DNA of 64,000 nt from Coriobacteriaceae bacterium (GTDB taxonomy: Bacteria > Actinomycetota > Coriobacteriia > Coriobacteriales > Coriobacteriaceae), in the NCBI GenBank assembly GCA_030525945.1, contig JAUNDT010000004.1:62001-126000 (forward strand), read 5' to 3'. Of this stretch, positions 43,422-52,547 are shown one piece after another. Made by a program: the position numbers and the translations under genes. A model generated the notes under the pieces. The model did not search any database, was not told where the DNA came from, and saw nothing but the letters and a program-made list of their open reading frames with translations. The first letter of the stretch is position 1, and every line of letters begins with the position of its first letter.

Positions 43422-44954
43422 ATGAGCTCGGTTACACATGCGCAGGACGCGGCCCCGGTACTCTCGGTCGAGGGCCTCACGGTCGCCTTCGAGATGTATG
43501 ACCCGCGTGCGCCGTTTTTCAAAGCAAAAAAGATTCGGCACGAGATTCTGCATGACCTTTCGCTCTCGGTTGGGGAGGGCGAGATCGTCGCGCTGGTGGG
43601 GGCGAGCGGCTCGGGCAAAACGGTGCTGGCAGACGCCCAGCTGGGGCTGTTTGAGCCAAATGCCGTTGTCTCGGGTGACATTCGTTTTTGCGGGGAGCGT
43701 AAGGACGCCGAGGGGCTTGCGGCCCTGCGTGGGCGCCAGATCGCCTTTGTGCCGCAAAGTGTGAACAGCCTTGACCCGCTTATGCCGGTGGGCGAGCAGG
43801 TGAGGGGATGTGTCCCGGGCCCCACCCCGCGCTTTGGGCTCTCGCGTGCGGTGCGTGCTGATCGCCGGGCGGAGGCTGAACGTCGCTGCGCCCGTCAGCG
43901 TGAGCTCTTCCGTGCATACGGCCTCTCGCCTGAGGTCGAGCGCATGTATCCCCATGAGCTCTCGGGGGGCATGACGCGCCGCGTCCTGCTCATGTGCGCG
44001 TTGATGGAGCAGCCCCGGTTGATTGTCGCCGACGAGCCGACTCCCGGTATGGATCTTGACCGCGCGGTTCGCGCGATGGACGACCTGCGCGCGTTCGCCA
44101 ATACGGGCGGCAGCGTCCTGCTCATCACGCATGACCTTGAGTTGGCGTTGCGCGTTGCGGATCGCGTGGCGGTTTTTCTCGATGGCACGGTGGCCGAGCA
44201 GGTTCCGGCACGGGCATTTGCCAATCCGACTGAGCTTTCCCATGAGTTTTCGCGCCAGCTTGCCAGCGAGGTACGTGCGTTGGAGGAGGAATCGGGGCAT
44301 CCCGGCGCCGCCGCCAGCTCCGCGCAGTCGAGTTCGAACCTGGATATGCCCCCGTCTCCGTTGCTTCGCGCCGCATCACTGGGCTTCTCCTACGGGTCGC
44401 GCTCGTTGCTGCATGATGTTTCTTTAACGCTGTACCCCGGCGAGCGCGTCGCCTTGCGCGGACCATCAGGGGCGGGAAAAACCACGCTGTGCAAGCTGCT
44501 CGCCGGTGTTCTCACACCGAGTGCTGGGGTGCTCGAGGCGCCTGAGGGCCAGGGTAAGGCGCGCTCGGTTCAGCTTATTGCCCAGCACCCCGAGCAGGCA
44601 TTTGATCCGCGCATGCGCATGGCCCGCTCACTTTCCGAAGCGGGTGAACTCGACGGGCCGCGCGCGGGCGAGCTGATGCGCTCCTTCGGCATTCAGCAGG
44701 ACTGGCTTGCGCGCCTGCCCCATGAGTTATCGGGCGGGCAGCTCATGCGTTTTTGCCTCGTTCGGGCGCTCATGGCCGAGCCGCGCGTTTTGATTTGCGA
44801 TGAGTCGACTGCGATGCTCGATCTTGTCACGCAGGCAGAGTTGTGGCGAGAGATCATCGCCCTGCAGGAACGCGAGGGATTCGCCATCGTGTTTGTATCG
44901 CACGGCCCTCAGCTGGTAAGAAGGCTCGCCACGCGCGTTGTGGCCCTCGCCTGA
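43422..44954 (+). CDS. Peptide/nickel-type ABC transporter ATPase with two fused nucleotide-binding domains
   Basis: A 510-residue protein with two ATPase domains in one chain, replacing separate D and F subunits. Domain 1 (about 10-275) has GASGSGKTV, the signature LSGGMTRRV and LIVADEPTPGMD. A Ser/Ala linker leads to domain 2 (about 305-510) with GPSGAGKTT, LSGGQLMRF and VLICDESTAMLD. It energises the two permeases upstream. The ATG at 43422 follows CAGGAG, which overlaps the preceding stop region, so the operon is continuous. The C-terminal zinc-like tail of some OppD proteins is absent. Confidence 0.92.
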   Translation: MSSVTHAQDAAPVLSVEGLTVAFEMYDPRAPFFKAKKIRHEILHDLSLSVGEGEIVALVGASGSGKTVLADAQLGLFEPNAVVSGDIRFCGERKDAEGLAALRGRQIAFVPQSVNSLDPLMPVGEQVRGCVPGPTPRFGLSRAVRADRRAEAERRCARQRELFRAYGLSPEVERMYPHELSGGMTRRVLLMCALMEQPRLIVADEPTPGMDLDRAVRAMDDLRAFANTGGSVLLITHDLELALRVADRVAVFLDGTVAEQVPARAFANPTELSHEFSRQLASEVRALEEESGHPGAAASSAQSSSNLDMPPSPLLRAASLGFSYGSRSLLHDVSLTLYPGERVALRGPSGAGKTTLCKLLAGVLTPSAGVLEAPEGQGKARSVQLIAQHPEQAFDPRMRMARSLSEAGELDGPRAGELMRSFGIQQDWLARLPHELSGGQLMRFCLVRALMAEPRVLICDESTAMLDLVTQAELWREIIALQEREGFAIVFVSHGPQLVRRLATRVVALA

Positions 44955-44999
44955 GTGGGCTAAGTGGGCTAAGCGGGCCGCGCCGCGCACGGGGTCGCT

Positions 45000-46403
45000 C
45001 TACGTGCGCGGGCGCTTGAACTCCGTGGGCTTCACGGTGATGCCACCTGAGGTGCGCCGCACGGTCGGGCGGCGGCGAGAATCCGAAGCGGCCTTCGGAT
45101 TCTTGACGGCGCGCTCGCTGCTCGGAGCATCTGCTGCGCCCTGAGGCGATTCGACCAGCTCGCCCGATGCGCCGGCTGCCTTGTTCGCAGCTTGCTTCTG
45201 CTCTGTGCTTTCTGCAGAAATGTTCATCGGCTGCTCGCTGGAGCTCTCGGATAGACCGCGCTCCGACTTCTTGCTCGCCTTGCTACGGCCGAGCTTGGCG
45301 ATCGTGCGGTCCCAGCGGTCGTGAATACTGGCGTTGTGAGCGCTTTTAAGGCCCAAAAGCGGCGCGGCGAGGATCGTGGGAGCAATGAACGTGATCAGGC
45401 GCCACAGAAGGTATCCTGCGGGCGCTGCGCTTCCGTAAAAATGCCCGAGGAATAGTGCGAAGCCGCCCTCGGCGCCGCCGGTGCCACCGGGCAGGGGCAC
45501 CGCGGAGCTCAGCAGCTGCACAAAGGCGCTGGCCGCCATGACCGAGAAGAAGTCGACGTCGTGGTGGCCGAAGGCGAGCATGAGGAAATAGGGAACAAGA
45601 TAGAAGAAGGCGAGCTGCGCCATGGTGATGAGCACTGTGAGGGCCATCGACTTGAAGTGGCCGGCGGCGAGTCGAAATTTGTCCGAGAACGAGTGGATCT
45701 CGGCGTCGACGAACGCGTGCCAGGCCTCGGTGCGCTCGCGCGACACGCCCACACGTTCGAGCACGCCAATGCCCCAGTGGGCGAATCGGATGACCATGCC
45801 CGGCATGAGGGCGATGGCAAAGATGGCGAGCAGAATGAGGACGTGCCCGCCAAAACTGAACACGCACAGCAGCGTGATGTCGCCGTATTGCTTGGCGAAA
45901 AACGGCATGCGCGCAAGCATGAGGATCGCGCCCCAGAGCACCAGACCGAATTGGTACACGATAAAGCGGGTGAACTGGATCGCGCCCGCCTCGCCAACGT
46001 TCTGGCCGGCCTTGGTGAGGCGGTAGATCTGCGCGGGAGTGGAGCCCATCATCATGGGCGTGAGGTTGCCGAAGAAGATGCCGCTCGCCTCAACCGAGAT
46101 GAGGTCGCGGATGCCCACGGGGCTTTTGGGGTCAAGCCACACGGCGATGGCGTAGGCGAGGATGCCGAAGATAAGGTAGAGCAGCATGCACAGGCACGCG
46201 ACCACAAGCCACGGCACCTGAACGTTGCGCATGGCATCCCAGAATTGGGCGACCTGCCCGGTTGTGACGAGATAGACGATGTAGCCCATGAGCACGATGC
46301 CGATGAAGATCGCGCCGCGGCGAGCCATCTTGTGATCGTCGCCGCCGGCGATTTGCGCGTCGACCTGCGGGGCGGGGGAGATATGGTTCGAAGACTCTGG
46401 CAC
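45000..46403 (-). CDS. Flippase-like integral membrane protein (LPG synthase TM/UPF0104 family)
   Basis: A 467-residue membrane protein of the family related to the flippase half of lysylphosphatidylglycerol synthase. About eight membrane helices span residues 28-370. The marker regions are EASGIFFGNLTPMMMGSTPAQIYRL and SSAVPLPGGTGGAEGGFALFL. The C-terminal 95 residues are a hydrophilic Ser/Lys/Ala-rich cytoplasmic tail ending in a basic cluster. Lipid substrate unknown. The start is GTG at 46403, behind AAGGAGG; the longer frame upstream lacks a ribosome site. Confidence 0.85.
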   Translation of the reverse strand: MPESSNHISPAPQVDAQIAGGDDHKMARRGAIFIGIVLMGYIVYLVTTGQVAQFWDAMRNVQVPWLVVACLCMLLYLIFGILAYAIAVWLDPKSPVGIRDLISVEASGIFFGNLTPMMMGSTPAQIYRLTKAGQNVGEAGAIQFTRFIVYQFGLVLWGAILMLARMPFFAKQYGDITLLCVFSFGGHVLILLAIFAIALMPGMVIRFAHWGIGVLERVGVSRERTEAWHAFVDAEIHSFSDKFRLAAGHFKSMALTVLITMAQLAFFYLVPYFLMLAFGHHDVDFFSVMAASAFVQLLSSAVPLPGGTGGAEGGFALFLGHFYGSAAPAGYLLWRLITFIAPTILAAPLLGLKSAHNASIHDRWDRTIAKLGRSKASKKSERGLSESSSEQPMNISAESTEQKQAANKAAGASGELVESPQGAADAPSSERAVKNPKAASDSRRRPTVRRTSGGITVKPTEFKRPRT

Positions 46404-46551
46404 AGGGCCTCCTTGGTAGCGTTTGACCCCTCTATTGTAAGAGGTCTTGCATACATGCCGTTCGGTGAGTCCCACGCGCGGTAAGATTGACCAGCTATAG
46501 ACGGCGTATTCTCAATTTGTTCACAAGTTTTAAAAAAGTTGAGATTCTCGC

Positions 46552-46580
46552 TTGCACTCGTTGGAATCTTTCCGTATAGT
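46552..46580 (+). promoter_or_regulatory. Promoter of the tRNA-Gln/Glu/Glu cluster
   Basis: -35 TTGCAC (46552-46557), a 17-bp spacer and -10 TATAGT (46575-46580), 32 bp before the first tRNA. Confidence 0.8.
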
Positions 46581-46612
46581 ACTTTCTCGCGCTGAGGCGT
46601 GACGCGCATCAC

Positions 46613-46686
46613 TGGGATGTCGTCTAATGGCAGGACAGCGGATTCTGGTTCCGTCAATGGGGGTTCGACTCCCTCCATCCCAGCCA
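46613..46686 (+). tRNA. tRNA-Gln (anticodon CTG)
   Basis: Full cloverleaf: acceptor arm TGGGATG/CATCCCA, anticodon loop TTCTGGT with CTG at positions 34-36, T-arm GGGGTTCGACTCCCT-type and encoded CCA end (GCCA). First gene of a three-tRNA cluster. Confidence 0.95.
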
Positions 46687-46714
46687 TTGTGTGCGCTGCT
46701 TGCCTTTCGCTTAT

Positions 46715-46791
46715 GGCCCGTTCGTCTAGCGGTTCAGGACGCCGCCCTCTCAAGGCGGAGATCACCGGTTCGAATCCGGTACGGGCTACCA
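46715..46791 (+). tRNA. tRNA-Glu (anticodon CTC), copy 1
   Basis: Acceptor GGCCCGT/ACGGGCT, D-arm with TCTAGCGGTTCAGGA, anticodon stem-loop CCGCC-CTCTCAA-GGCGG giving CTC, T-arm CCGGTTCGAATCCGG, and encoded ACCA. Confidence 0.95.
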
Positions 46792-46831
46792 TGAGTTCTT
46801 CGGGACACTCCAACAGTCCCATTACATATAT

Positions 46832-46908
46832 GGCCCGTTCGTCTAGCGGTTCAGGACGCCGCCCTCTCAAGGCGGAGATCACCGGTTCGAATCCGGTACG
46901 GGCTACCA
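46832..46908 (+). tRNA. tRNA-Glu (anticodon CTC), copy 2
   Basis: Identical in sequence to the copy at 46715-46791, 40 bp downstream, with encoded CCA. Confidence 0.95.
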
Positions 46909-47288
46909 AAACTGAATTTGGCGAACCACGTTCTCTGTGGTTCGCCATTTTGTATGTCGTTCTCTTGTGTAGTGCAACGTGTATAACCGGAGGCCTCTGT
47001 TCAATCCGGGCTATAGGACAAAAAGTATGTCTGATTCATGTCTGATTCTGGACCGTTCGCACTGTACAAGCGTTCTAACGGGAAAATTTTTTACCTTATA
47101 GCCCGAGACCGTCTTACCGCACAGTGGTGCCGGTCTTTGTTCGTTTTAGCGTGTCGAAGCAACTGTACTTTCACCGTCTGGCCATCCCTCATTCCCACAC
47201 GTCACAGCGTTTTTCGCCTAATGATCGAGGGAGGTCACAGATAGAGGCATAATTTGGATTAAAGCCATCTGTCTGGAGGAGGGGAAAT
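46909..47288. other. Intergenic region after the tRNA cluster
   Basis: 380 bp. A terminator for the tRNA transcript occupies 46920-46951. A short direct repeat (TGTCTGATTC twice, near 47025-47047) follows. The remainder holds no gene I can support. Confidence 0.5.
46920..46951 (+). terminator. Rho-independent terminator of the tRNA cluster
   Basis: GGCGAACCAC pairs with GTGGTTCGCC around a 7-base loop, then ATTTTGT. Confidence 0.88.
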
Positions 47289-47672
47289 ATGCGTGAGCTC
47301 AATATCTATCAACGGAATGGATATTACAATAGGGAAGACTACCTGCGTTGCATGTCGGAGGACTACTGCGTTCCCTACGACGTCGTGCACGCCATGGCGG
47401 ACAAGCTTGGGCGGGATGAGGAATTCGATGGGCTCGTTGAAGCTGTGAAGAACTACGAGGGCGGGGATGGCGAGAGGTGTCTGAGGGTAAGCCTGAAGAC
47501 CGACCCGTACAGGAGCCGCGGATACATTGACCGGACGGAATACCTTCAGGATATGTCCATGAAGCACCGCATTCCGCTTTCGTACGTCGAGAAATTCTCG
47601 GATATTCTCGGGGCTTCACGTGACTTCGACGGGCTCGACAGGCTGCTCTCGCTCATAGGCGAGCTGATTTAG
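47289..47672 (+). CDS. Small protein with an internal duplication, function unknown
   Basis: A 127-residue soluble protein. Residues 11-49 and 78-116 align without gaps and share 16 of 39 positions; both copies start with GY and end FDGL, with conserved YL, MS and P in between. The repeats look helical. There is no signal peptide or membrane helix. A strong ribosome site (GGAGGAGGGG) makes real expression likely. I do not recognise the family. No neighbour suggests a role: tRNAs lie upstream and the EIIA-Glc gene is convergent downstream. Confidence 0.75.
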   Translation: MRELNIYQRNGYYNREDYLRCMSEDYCVPYDVVHAMADKLGRDEEFDGLVEAVKNYEGGDGERCLRVSLKTDPYRSRGYIDRTEYLQDMSMKHRIPLSYVEKFSDILGASRDFDGLDRLLSLIGELI

Positions 47673-48062
47673 GAGCAAAGGAACGCGCGCCTTATTGGGT
47701 CGTGCTTATTGAAGAGAGAATGATCGAGTTGACTGTCTCTTCCAACCTCAAATCCTCTGATATTGAGTGCCTCTGTTGTTCGATACTGCACCCGCGTGAG
47801 GAGGGTGCATTCTTTCTCCGCCGCCGGTGCAGAAATTGATATGCCTGACCTCCAGCCTGAGCCCATTGATGTCGAGTGCAGCGTAGACGTCGACTGGTGG
47901 CTTCGGCTCTCCGAGTGATGTCTGTTGGGCGTTGTGCGCGCCTAATCGCCGTTCAGGCGGTTTTCATTCATGTCGCGCGAATGTACTTCTTAACAAAAAC
48001 GTGCCCGGATGCGACTCTCTCGCACCCGGGCACGCCACGCAAAGCAGAAAAACCTCTCGCGA
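47673..48062. other. Intergenic region between convergent genes
   Basis: 390 bp. Apart from the minus-strand terminator of the EIIA-Glc gene (47994-48034) nothing is recognised. A 65-codon minus-strand frame (47669-47866) has no ribosome site or recognisable motif. Confidence 0.5.
47994..48034 (-). terminator. Rho-independent terminator of the EIIA-Glc gene
   Basis: On the minus strand CGTGCCCGGGTGCGA pairs with TCGCATCCGGGCACG around GAGAG and is followed by TTTTTGTT. Confidence 0.88.
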
Positions 48063-48620
48063 CTACTTCGTCACCATGAGGGCATCGCCGACCTTGACGA
48101 GCGGGCGCCCGCCGAGCAGGGTGCTGGAGGAGCCCGCGCGCTCGACGTCCTCGAACTCCTGCGGGTTGCTCACCACGCAAGTCACCACATCGTCGTAACC
48201 GGCGGCCTTGATCGCCTCGTCGTCAAAAGACAGGATCGGCTGACCGGCGGAGACGATGTCGCCCGCCTCAACATAGCGCTTGAAGCCCTTGCCGTCCATG
48301 TTCACGGTGTCCAGGCCCACGTGCACCAGAATCTTGGCGCCGCCGTCGGTGAGGATGCCGATGGCGTGGTTGGTGACCGTCACCACGTCAACACGGCCGT
48401 TGACCGGCGCATACACAACGTTGCCCACGGGCAGGATGCCGTAGCCGGTACCGATGAGGCCCTTGGAAATGACCTCGTCGTTGATCTCCTTCTGGCTCAC
48501 CAGCATGCCCGAAATGGGGGCGTACACCGTGTCGTTGCGAGTGGCGAACATGGCCGGAACGGGAGTCTCGATGTCCTCGACGTTGTGGGACACGCCCTTG
48601 ATCTTGCTAAAAAAGCCCAT
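48063..48620 (-). CDS. crr: PTS glucose-type enzyme IIA (EIIA-Glc)
   Basis: A 185-residue stand-alone IIA of the glucose family. The phospho-acceptor is His100 in AKILVHVGLDTV, with the supporting His85 in TVTNHAIGI. GMLVSQKEINDEVISKGLIGTGYGILP belongs to the same fold. It receives phosphate from HPr and passes it to IIB domains; no IIBC partner is in this window. The ATG at 48620 follows GGAGGAAGC, whereas the frame upstream lacks such a site. It is ended by a strong terminator. Confidence 0.93.
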   Translation of the reverse strand: MGFFSKIKGVSHNVEDIETPVPAMFATRNDTVYAPISGMLVSQKEINDEVISKGLIGTGYGILPVGNVVYAPVNGRVDVVTVTNHAIGILTDGGAKILVHVGLDTVNMDGKGFKRYVEAGDIVSAGQPILSFDDEAIKAAGYDDVVTCVVSNPQEFEDVERAGSSSTLLGGRPLVKVGDALMVTK

Positions 48621-48887
48621 TGCTTCCTCCAAAGAGAGCCGAGTGCCATCTGGCACAAACATAGTTTCATGGTAGCCCAAAGCGGATTTGCCATGCACAG
48701 GATTGAAGTGCAATCGGGTGAGCGGCGCGTATATTTGGGTAACGGCGGGAGAGCTGCTGCAGATGTCGGATGCGGCGCACATGAAGATTGCGCGCGCGGC
48801 AAGGCATGTCACCAACGGGAGCCCCGCGCCGCACTCAGGCGATTCCACTCATGGCATCGCTCACCTTTGTAGCACCCGAATGCGCGT

Positions 48888-50366
48888 CTACGCAATTCCG
48901 TTCATCGCCACCTGCGCAATCATAAAGATGCCGATGGCCACCAGAATCGCTGCTAGCAGGCGCTCACGGGTGGTGAATACCGTCTGGCGCTGCTCCACGC
49001 GCGCCCACACGTAGCAGGCGATGCCGGGAATGTAGGCGATGCAGCACATCATGAGCTGCTGCACACCCGAGAGCAAAACGGCGATGACCAGAAACGCGAC
49101 GGAGAACGCGGCGAGCCCGACATCAATGCCGCGCACCTGGACGGCCGGCGCCGCGCTCGTGCCACGCTTTCTCCCGTCAAACCGGAGTTTGACCATATAT
49201 CCCGCTGCGAGCGTCCAGCTGATGATGATCGACGCGGTGCACAGTGAGTACGCGAACTGGTATGCGCGCTCTGAGAACAGCATGACAATCGAGAGCAGCT
49301 GAATCATCACGCCCGTGGTTATAAGGCACGTTGTTGGAGCGCTGAACGTGTTGAGCTTGTCGAACGCGCTGGGAAGCAGCCTCATGCGCGCCATCCCGTG
49401 CATGGCCTCGGAGGCGAGGATGGTGTAGGAGAGCCACGCGCCAAAGATCGAGATAATGAGCCCGCCTGAGATGAACGCGCCGCCCCAGGGGCCGACCACG
49501 CGTTCGAAGATATAAGGCATCGAAGGCGAGCCGAGCGCCATGAGCTCCTCGCGCGACAGGTATCCATAGGGGAGAATGGATGCCGCAACGTAAATAATCA
49601 CCAACGCGGTGCACCCCAGGATGGTGGCGCGGCTCACATCCGACTTGCGCTGGGCGCGATGCCCGAGCACGCTGGCGCCCTCCATGCCCACGAACACCCA
49701 CATCATGACCATGAAGCAGTTGATGATCTGCGTGCCCACCGTGCCAGGCGCGAGCTCGGGGTTCGCCATATTGTTGGCGAGGTTGCCCCAAAAGTCGGCC
49801 GTGAACACATCGAAGCTGAACATGACCAGCATTGCGAGGATGAATGCGAAGATCGGCACGAGCTTGCATACCATCACGATGGCGTTGAGCACGCTCGCTT
49901 CCTCCACGCCGCGATTGACGAGCAGGATAATCGCCCAGTTGAGAATCGAGATAAACGCGACGCCCGCCACCGAGAGATTGCCGGCAAACGGAGGGTAGAA
50001 ATACCCAATCGCGGTGACAAGCATAACGCCGAAGGCGACGTTGCCGATCCAGATGGAGAGCCAGTAGCCCCAACCAGACACGAAGCCTACGAACGGCCCG
50101 AAGCCCTCGCGTGCGTAATCGACGATGCCGTTGAGGTCGGGTCGCACGATTGAGAGCCGGCCGAAGGTGGTGGCGAGCGCCATGAATCCGATGCCCGTGA
50201 TGAGCCACGCGATGAGCGCGGGACCCGGTGCCGCGGCGGCTGAGATGTCCGTCGAGAGCGCGAACACCCCCGAGCCGATGGAGGAGCTGATGACGAGCGC
50301 GATGAGCCCGATAAGGCTGATGCCGCGCTTCTCGCGTGCGTCAGCCTGCTGAGTAGAGTCGCTCAT
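48888..50366 (-). CDS. APC-family basic amino-acid antiporter
   Basis: A 492-residue permease with about 12-14 membrane helices. The first-helix motif SSSIGSGVFAL and the region GYWLSIWIGNVAFGVML fit the APA branch of the APC superfamily, which includes arginine:ornithine antiporters. Substrate preference for arginine/ornithine or lysine is inferred from this resemblance only; no arginine deiminase genes are visible in the window. RBS CAGGA precedes the ATG. It is probably a single-gene unit. Confidence 0.85.
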   Translation of the reverse strand: MSDSTQQADAREKRGISLIGLIALVISSSIGSGVFALSTDISAAAAPGPALIAWLITGIGFMALATTFGRLSIVRPDLNGIVDYAREGFGPFVGFVSGWGYWLSIWIGNVAFGVMLVTAIGYFYPPFAGNLSVAGVAFISILNWAIILLVNRGVEEASVLNAIVMVCKLVPIFAFILAMLVMFSFDVFTADFWGNLANNMANPELAPGTVGTQIINCFMVMMWVFVGMEGASVLGHRAQRKSDVSRATILGCTALVIIYVAASILPYGYLSREELMALGSPSMPYIFERVVGPWGGAFISGGLIISIFGAWLSYTILASEAMHGMARMRLLPSAFDKLNTFSAPTTCLITTGVMIQLLSIVMLFSERAYQFAYSLCTASIIISWTLAAGYMVKLRFDGRKRGTSAAPAVQVRGIDVGLAAFSVAFLVIAVLLSGVQQLMMCCIAYIPGIACYVWARVEQRQTVFTTRERLLAAILVAIGIFMIAQVAMNGIA

Positions 50367-50495
50367 GGAAAGTCCTGTTCCGACGTTGATACAACGGATT
50401 CAGCATAATACTTCTGCAAATATGCATAATGCCTCTATCGGCGAAGTGCTCAATCCGGTCGGTGAACGTCGGGGTGGGAGCGGGCGTGGCGGCGC

Positions 50496-51500
50496 TTAGC
50501 CGAGCTCCTTATGGGCGGGGATGCCGAACAGCCCGGTGGCTTCGGTGCAGCCGGCGACGATGGCCGCCTCGAGGGCGCGCGTGGCGATCAGCCCGATGAG
50601 ATCCAAGGGGATCTGCGCGCCCGCCTCTACGGGCAGAGATCCGCTGGCAAGCACGTAAATCGAGTCCCCGTCGTTGGTGGTGTGCGTCGGGCGAATAGTG
50701 TGTGCGTAGGCGTCGGCCGCCATCTGGGCGACCTTGGTGGCCTGCGCCTTGGTGAGGGCGGCGTTCGTGACGATGCACGAGATGGTGGTGTTCGTACGGT
50801 CGAGTGGCATGGTGAGCTGCGATGCCATGGCGAGCATGGATTCTTCCATGTCGAGGATCTCGGTGCCTTCGGCGGAAGCCCGCATGCCGGCTATGGGTGC
50901 GAGCGTTGCGGGGTCGACGACGTTGCCCACGGCGTTCACGGCGGCGATGGCGCCCACCTGCAGGGGCCCGAGCTGGAATGCCCGCGCGCCCAGTCCGCCC
51001 TTCATGCAGCATGCCGGGCCTGCGAGCTTGCCCACGGTCGCACCTGTGCCGGCGCCCACCGTTCCTTCGTCGAGCTCCTTGCCCGCACTTGCGCCGAGCG
51101 CGTCGCGCACCGCAAGGATTCCCGACATGCTCGACGGCCGCACATCGGCGCGCCCAAAGGCGAGGTCGAACAGGCAGCTCGAGCAGACGATGGGGACCTT
51201 GCCCACGCCCACATCGAGTCCGATGCCGTGCTCCTCGAGCTCGCGCATAGCGCCCGATGCCGCCTCGAGCCCGTATGCCGAGCCTCCGGAGAGGATGACG
51301 GCGTGCACCTTATCCACGGTGTTCTCGGGGCGCAGCAGGTCGGTCTCGCGCGAGGCGGGTGCGGCTCCGCGAATGTCCACGCCGCCGGTGGCCCCCTCGG
51401 GAGCCATAATCGCGGTGCACCCCGTGCCCGCGTCCAGGTCGGTATAGTGCCCGAACTTGAAGCCGGGGATAGACGTGATGGAAATGGGCGTGAGGCTCAT
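50496..51500 (-). CDS. P1-family peptidase (DmpA-like, N-terminal nucleophile type)
   Basis: A 334-residue protein. The family pattern is IPGFKFGHYTDLDAGTGCTAI, VHAVILSGGSAYGLEAASG, GTGATVGKLAG and the presumed self-cleavage region DRTNTTISCIVTNAALTK, where a Thr/Ser becomes the N-terminal nucleophile. Characterised relatives hydrolyse D- or beta-aminopeptides; the substrate here is unknown. RBS GGAG lies 6 bases before the ATG at 51500; the much longer frame upstream has no coding character. Confidence 0.88.
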   Translation of the reverse strand: MSLTPISITSIPGFKFGHYTDLDAGTGCTAIMAPEGATGGVDIRGAAPASRETDLLRPENTVDKVHAVILSGGSAYGLEAASGAMRELEEHGIGLDVGVGKVPIVCSSCLFDLAFGRADVRPSSMSGILAVRDALGASAGKELDEGTVGAGTGATVGKLAGPACCMKGGLGARAFQLGPLQVGAIAAVNAVGNVVDPATLAPIAGMRASAEGTEILDMEESMLAMASQLTMPLDRTNTTISCIVTNAALTKAQATKVAQMAADAYAHTIRPTHTTNDGDSIYVLASGSLPVEAGAQIPLDLIGLIATRALEAAIVAGCTEATGLFGIPAHKELG

Positions 51501-51638
51501 GACGAGCTCCATTCTGTTCGAAGCGAAGCGCGGGGAGGGCGCTTGATTTCTAGTGGAGGGGTGAGGTGCGATTGCGTATTGGATGGTTGCTGGATTACGT
51601 GCCGAAAGACGGGCTTCAGAGAAGGGCGCTTTCTTGGG

Positions 51639-51755
51639 TCTCGGGGCGGGCATATAAGATCCGCTGCTCGGACAGTCCTGCTCGCACGGAGGCCATGTTA
51701 AGTGGCCTCCGGCTCGTGCGGAACTCGCGACGGACCTTATATGCCCGCCCCGAGA
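51639..51755. repeat. 117-bp cruciform-like palindrome F
   Basis: The outer 25-bp arms (51639-51663 and 51731-51755) match with one substitution and begin TCTCGGGGCGGGCATATAAG. Inside, GCACGGAGGCCA pairs with TGGCCTCC and CGTGC across a 4-base bulge. It lies between the P1 peptidase and Maf genes and contains no gene. CTTGGGTCTCGG at its edge also occurs just before element A at 1021. Confidence 0.75.
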
Positions 51756-51787
51756 CATGAGGGCAATCACTCAAGACAGAAAGGGGG

Positions 51788-52339
51788 CTAGCCCTTGAGC
51801 CGCCGCACCACTTTGGCGATCGGCAAGCCGACCACGTTGTAGAAGTCGCCGTCGATTTTCTCGACGAGCATGCGGCCGAACTGCCCCTGGATGCCGTAGG
51901 CGCCCGCCTTGTCCATGGGCTCGCCGGTGGCCACGTACTCGTCGATCTCCGCGTCGGTGAGCTTGAAAAACGTCACATCGGTGATGTCGACAAAGGACTC
52001 GACGAGCTCTCCTCGCGCGATGCACACGCCGGTGGCGACCTGGTGGGTTTTCCCCGAGAGCGCCTGCAGCATGCGGCGGGCGTCATCCTCATCCGCGGGT
52101 TTGCCAAGCAGCTCACCGTCGAGCGCCACGATGGTGTCGGCGGCGACGACGGGCTCGCCTGCTTCGGCATGCTCTGTCGCGACAGTCCCGGCCTTGGCGC
52201 GGGCGAGACGCTCTACGAGGGCAAACGGCCCCTCACCCGGCAGTGCGGTCTCGTCGATGTCGGCGGGGATCACGCGTGCGTCAAAACCCGCCTCGCGCAT
52301 CAGCTCGATGCGTCGAGGGGATTGGGAAGCCAGAATCAT
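51788..52339 (-). CDS. Maf-family nucleotide pyrophosphatase
   Basis: A 183-residue housecleaning pyrophosphatase that removes modified or non-canonical nucleoside triphosphates. The opening MILASQSPRRIELMREAG is diagnostic, the ADTIVALDGELLGKP segment carries the catalytic Asp, and KAGAYGIQGQFG follows. Related members act on dTTP/UTP, consistent with normal length. The ATG at 52339 follows AAAGG and starts directly at the hallmark; longer frames add unrelated residues. Confidence 0.92.
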   Translation of the reverse strand: MILASQSPRRIELMREAGFDARVIPADIDETALPGEGPFALVERLARAKAGTVATEHAEAGEPVVAADTIVALDGELLGKPADEDDARRMLQALSGKTHQVATGVCIARGELVESFVDITDVTFFKLTDAEIDEYVATGEPMDKAGAYGIQGQFGRMLVEKIDGDFYNVVGLPIAKVVRRLKG

Positions 52340-52497
52340 GGGTCCTGCCTTTCTGACGGCCTCTTTCGGGCGCCGCATTTCGACATCTAATCGTTGCTCG
52401 CGTGTTACTCGCACGCTCCGCTCACGCGTCGATCTGCGGTGCTTGGAAGGGGCGTCTCCGTCGGGAGTTCGAAAAATCTAAAGCTGCATATACGCGA

Positions 52498-52531
52498 GCG
52501 GCGGCTGAGCGGCGCGGTGCTCAGCCGCCGC
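52498..52531. terminator. GC-rich hairpin between DJ-1 and Maf genes
   Basis: GCGGCGGCTGAGC pairs perfectly with GCTCAGCCGCCGC around an 8-base loop, 17 bp after the DJ-1 gene stop. There is no T-run on the minus strand, so termination is uncertain. Confidence 0.5.
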
Positions 52532-52547
52532 ATCGAGCATCGGGCGG

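Noticed and set aside
47038-47244. 68-codon plus-strand frame after the tRNA cluster
   Set aside because: No ribosome site and no protein-like pattern; treated as non-coding.
47669-47866. 65-codon minus-strand frame as a transposase remnant
   Set aside because: No recognisable motif, no ribosome site and no inverted ends could be found.
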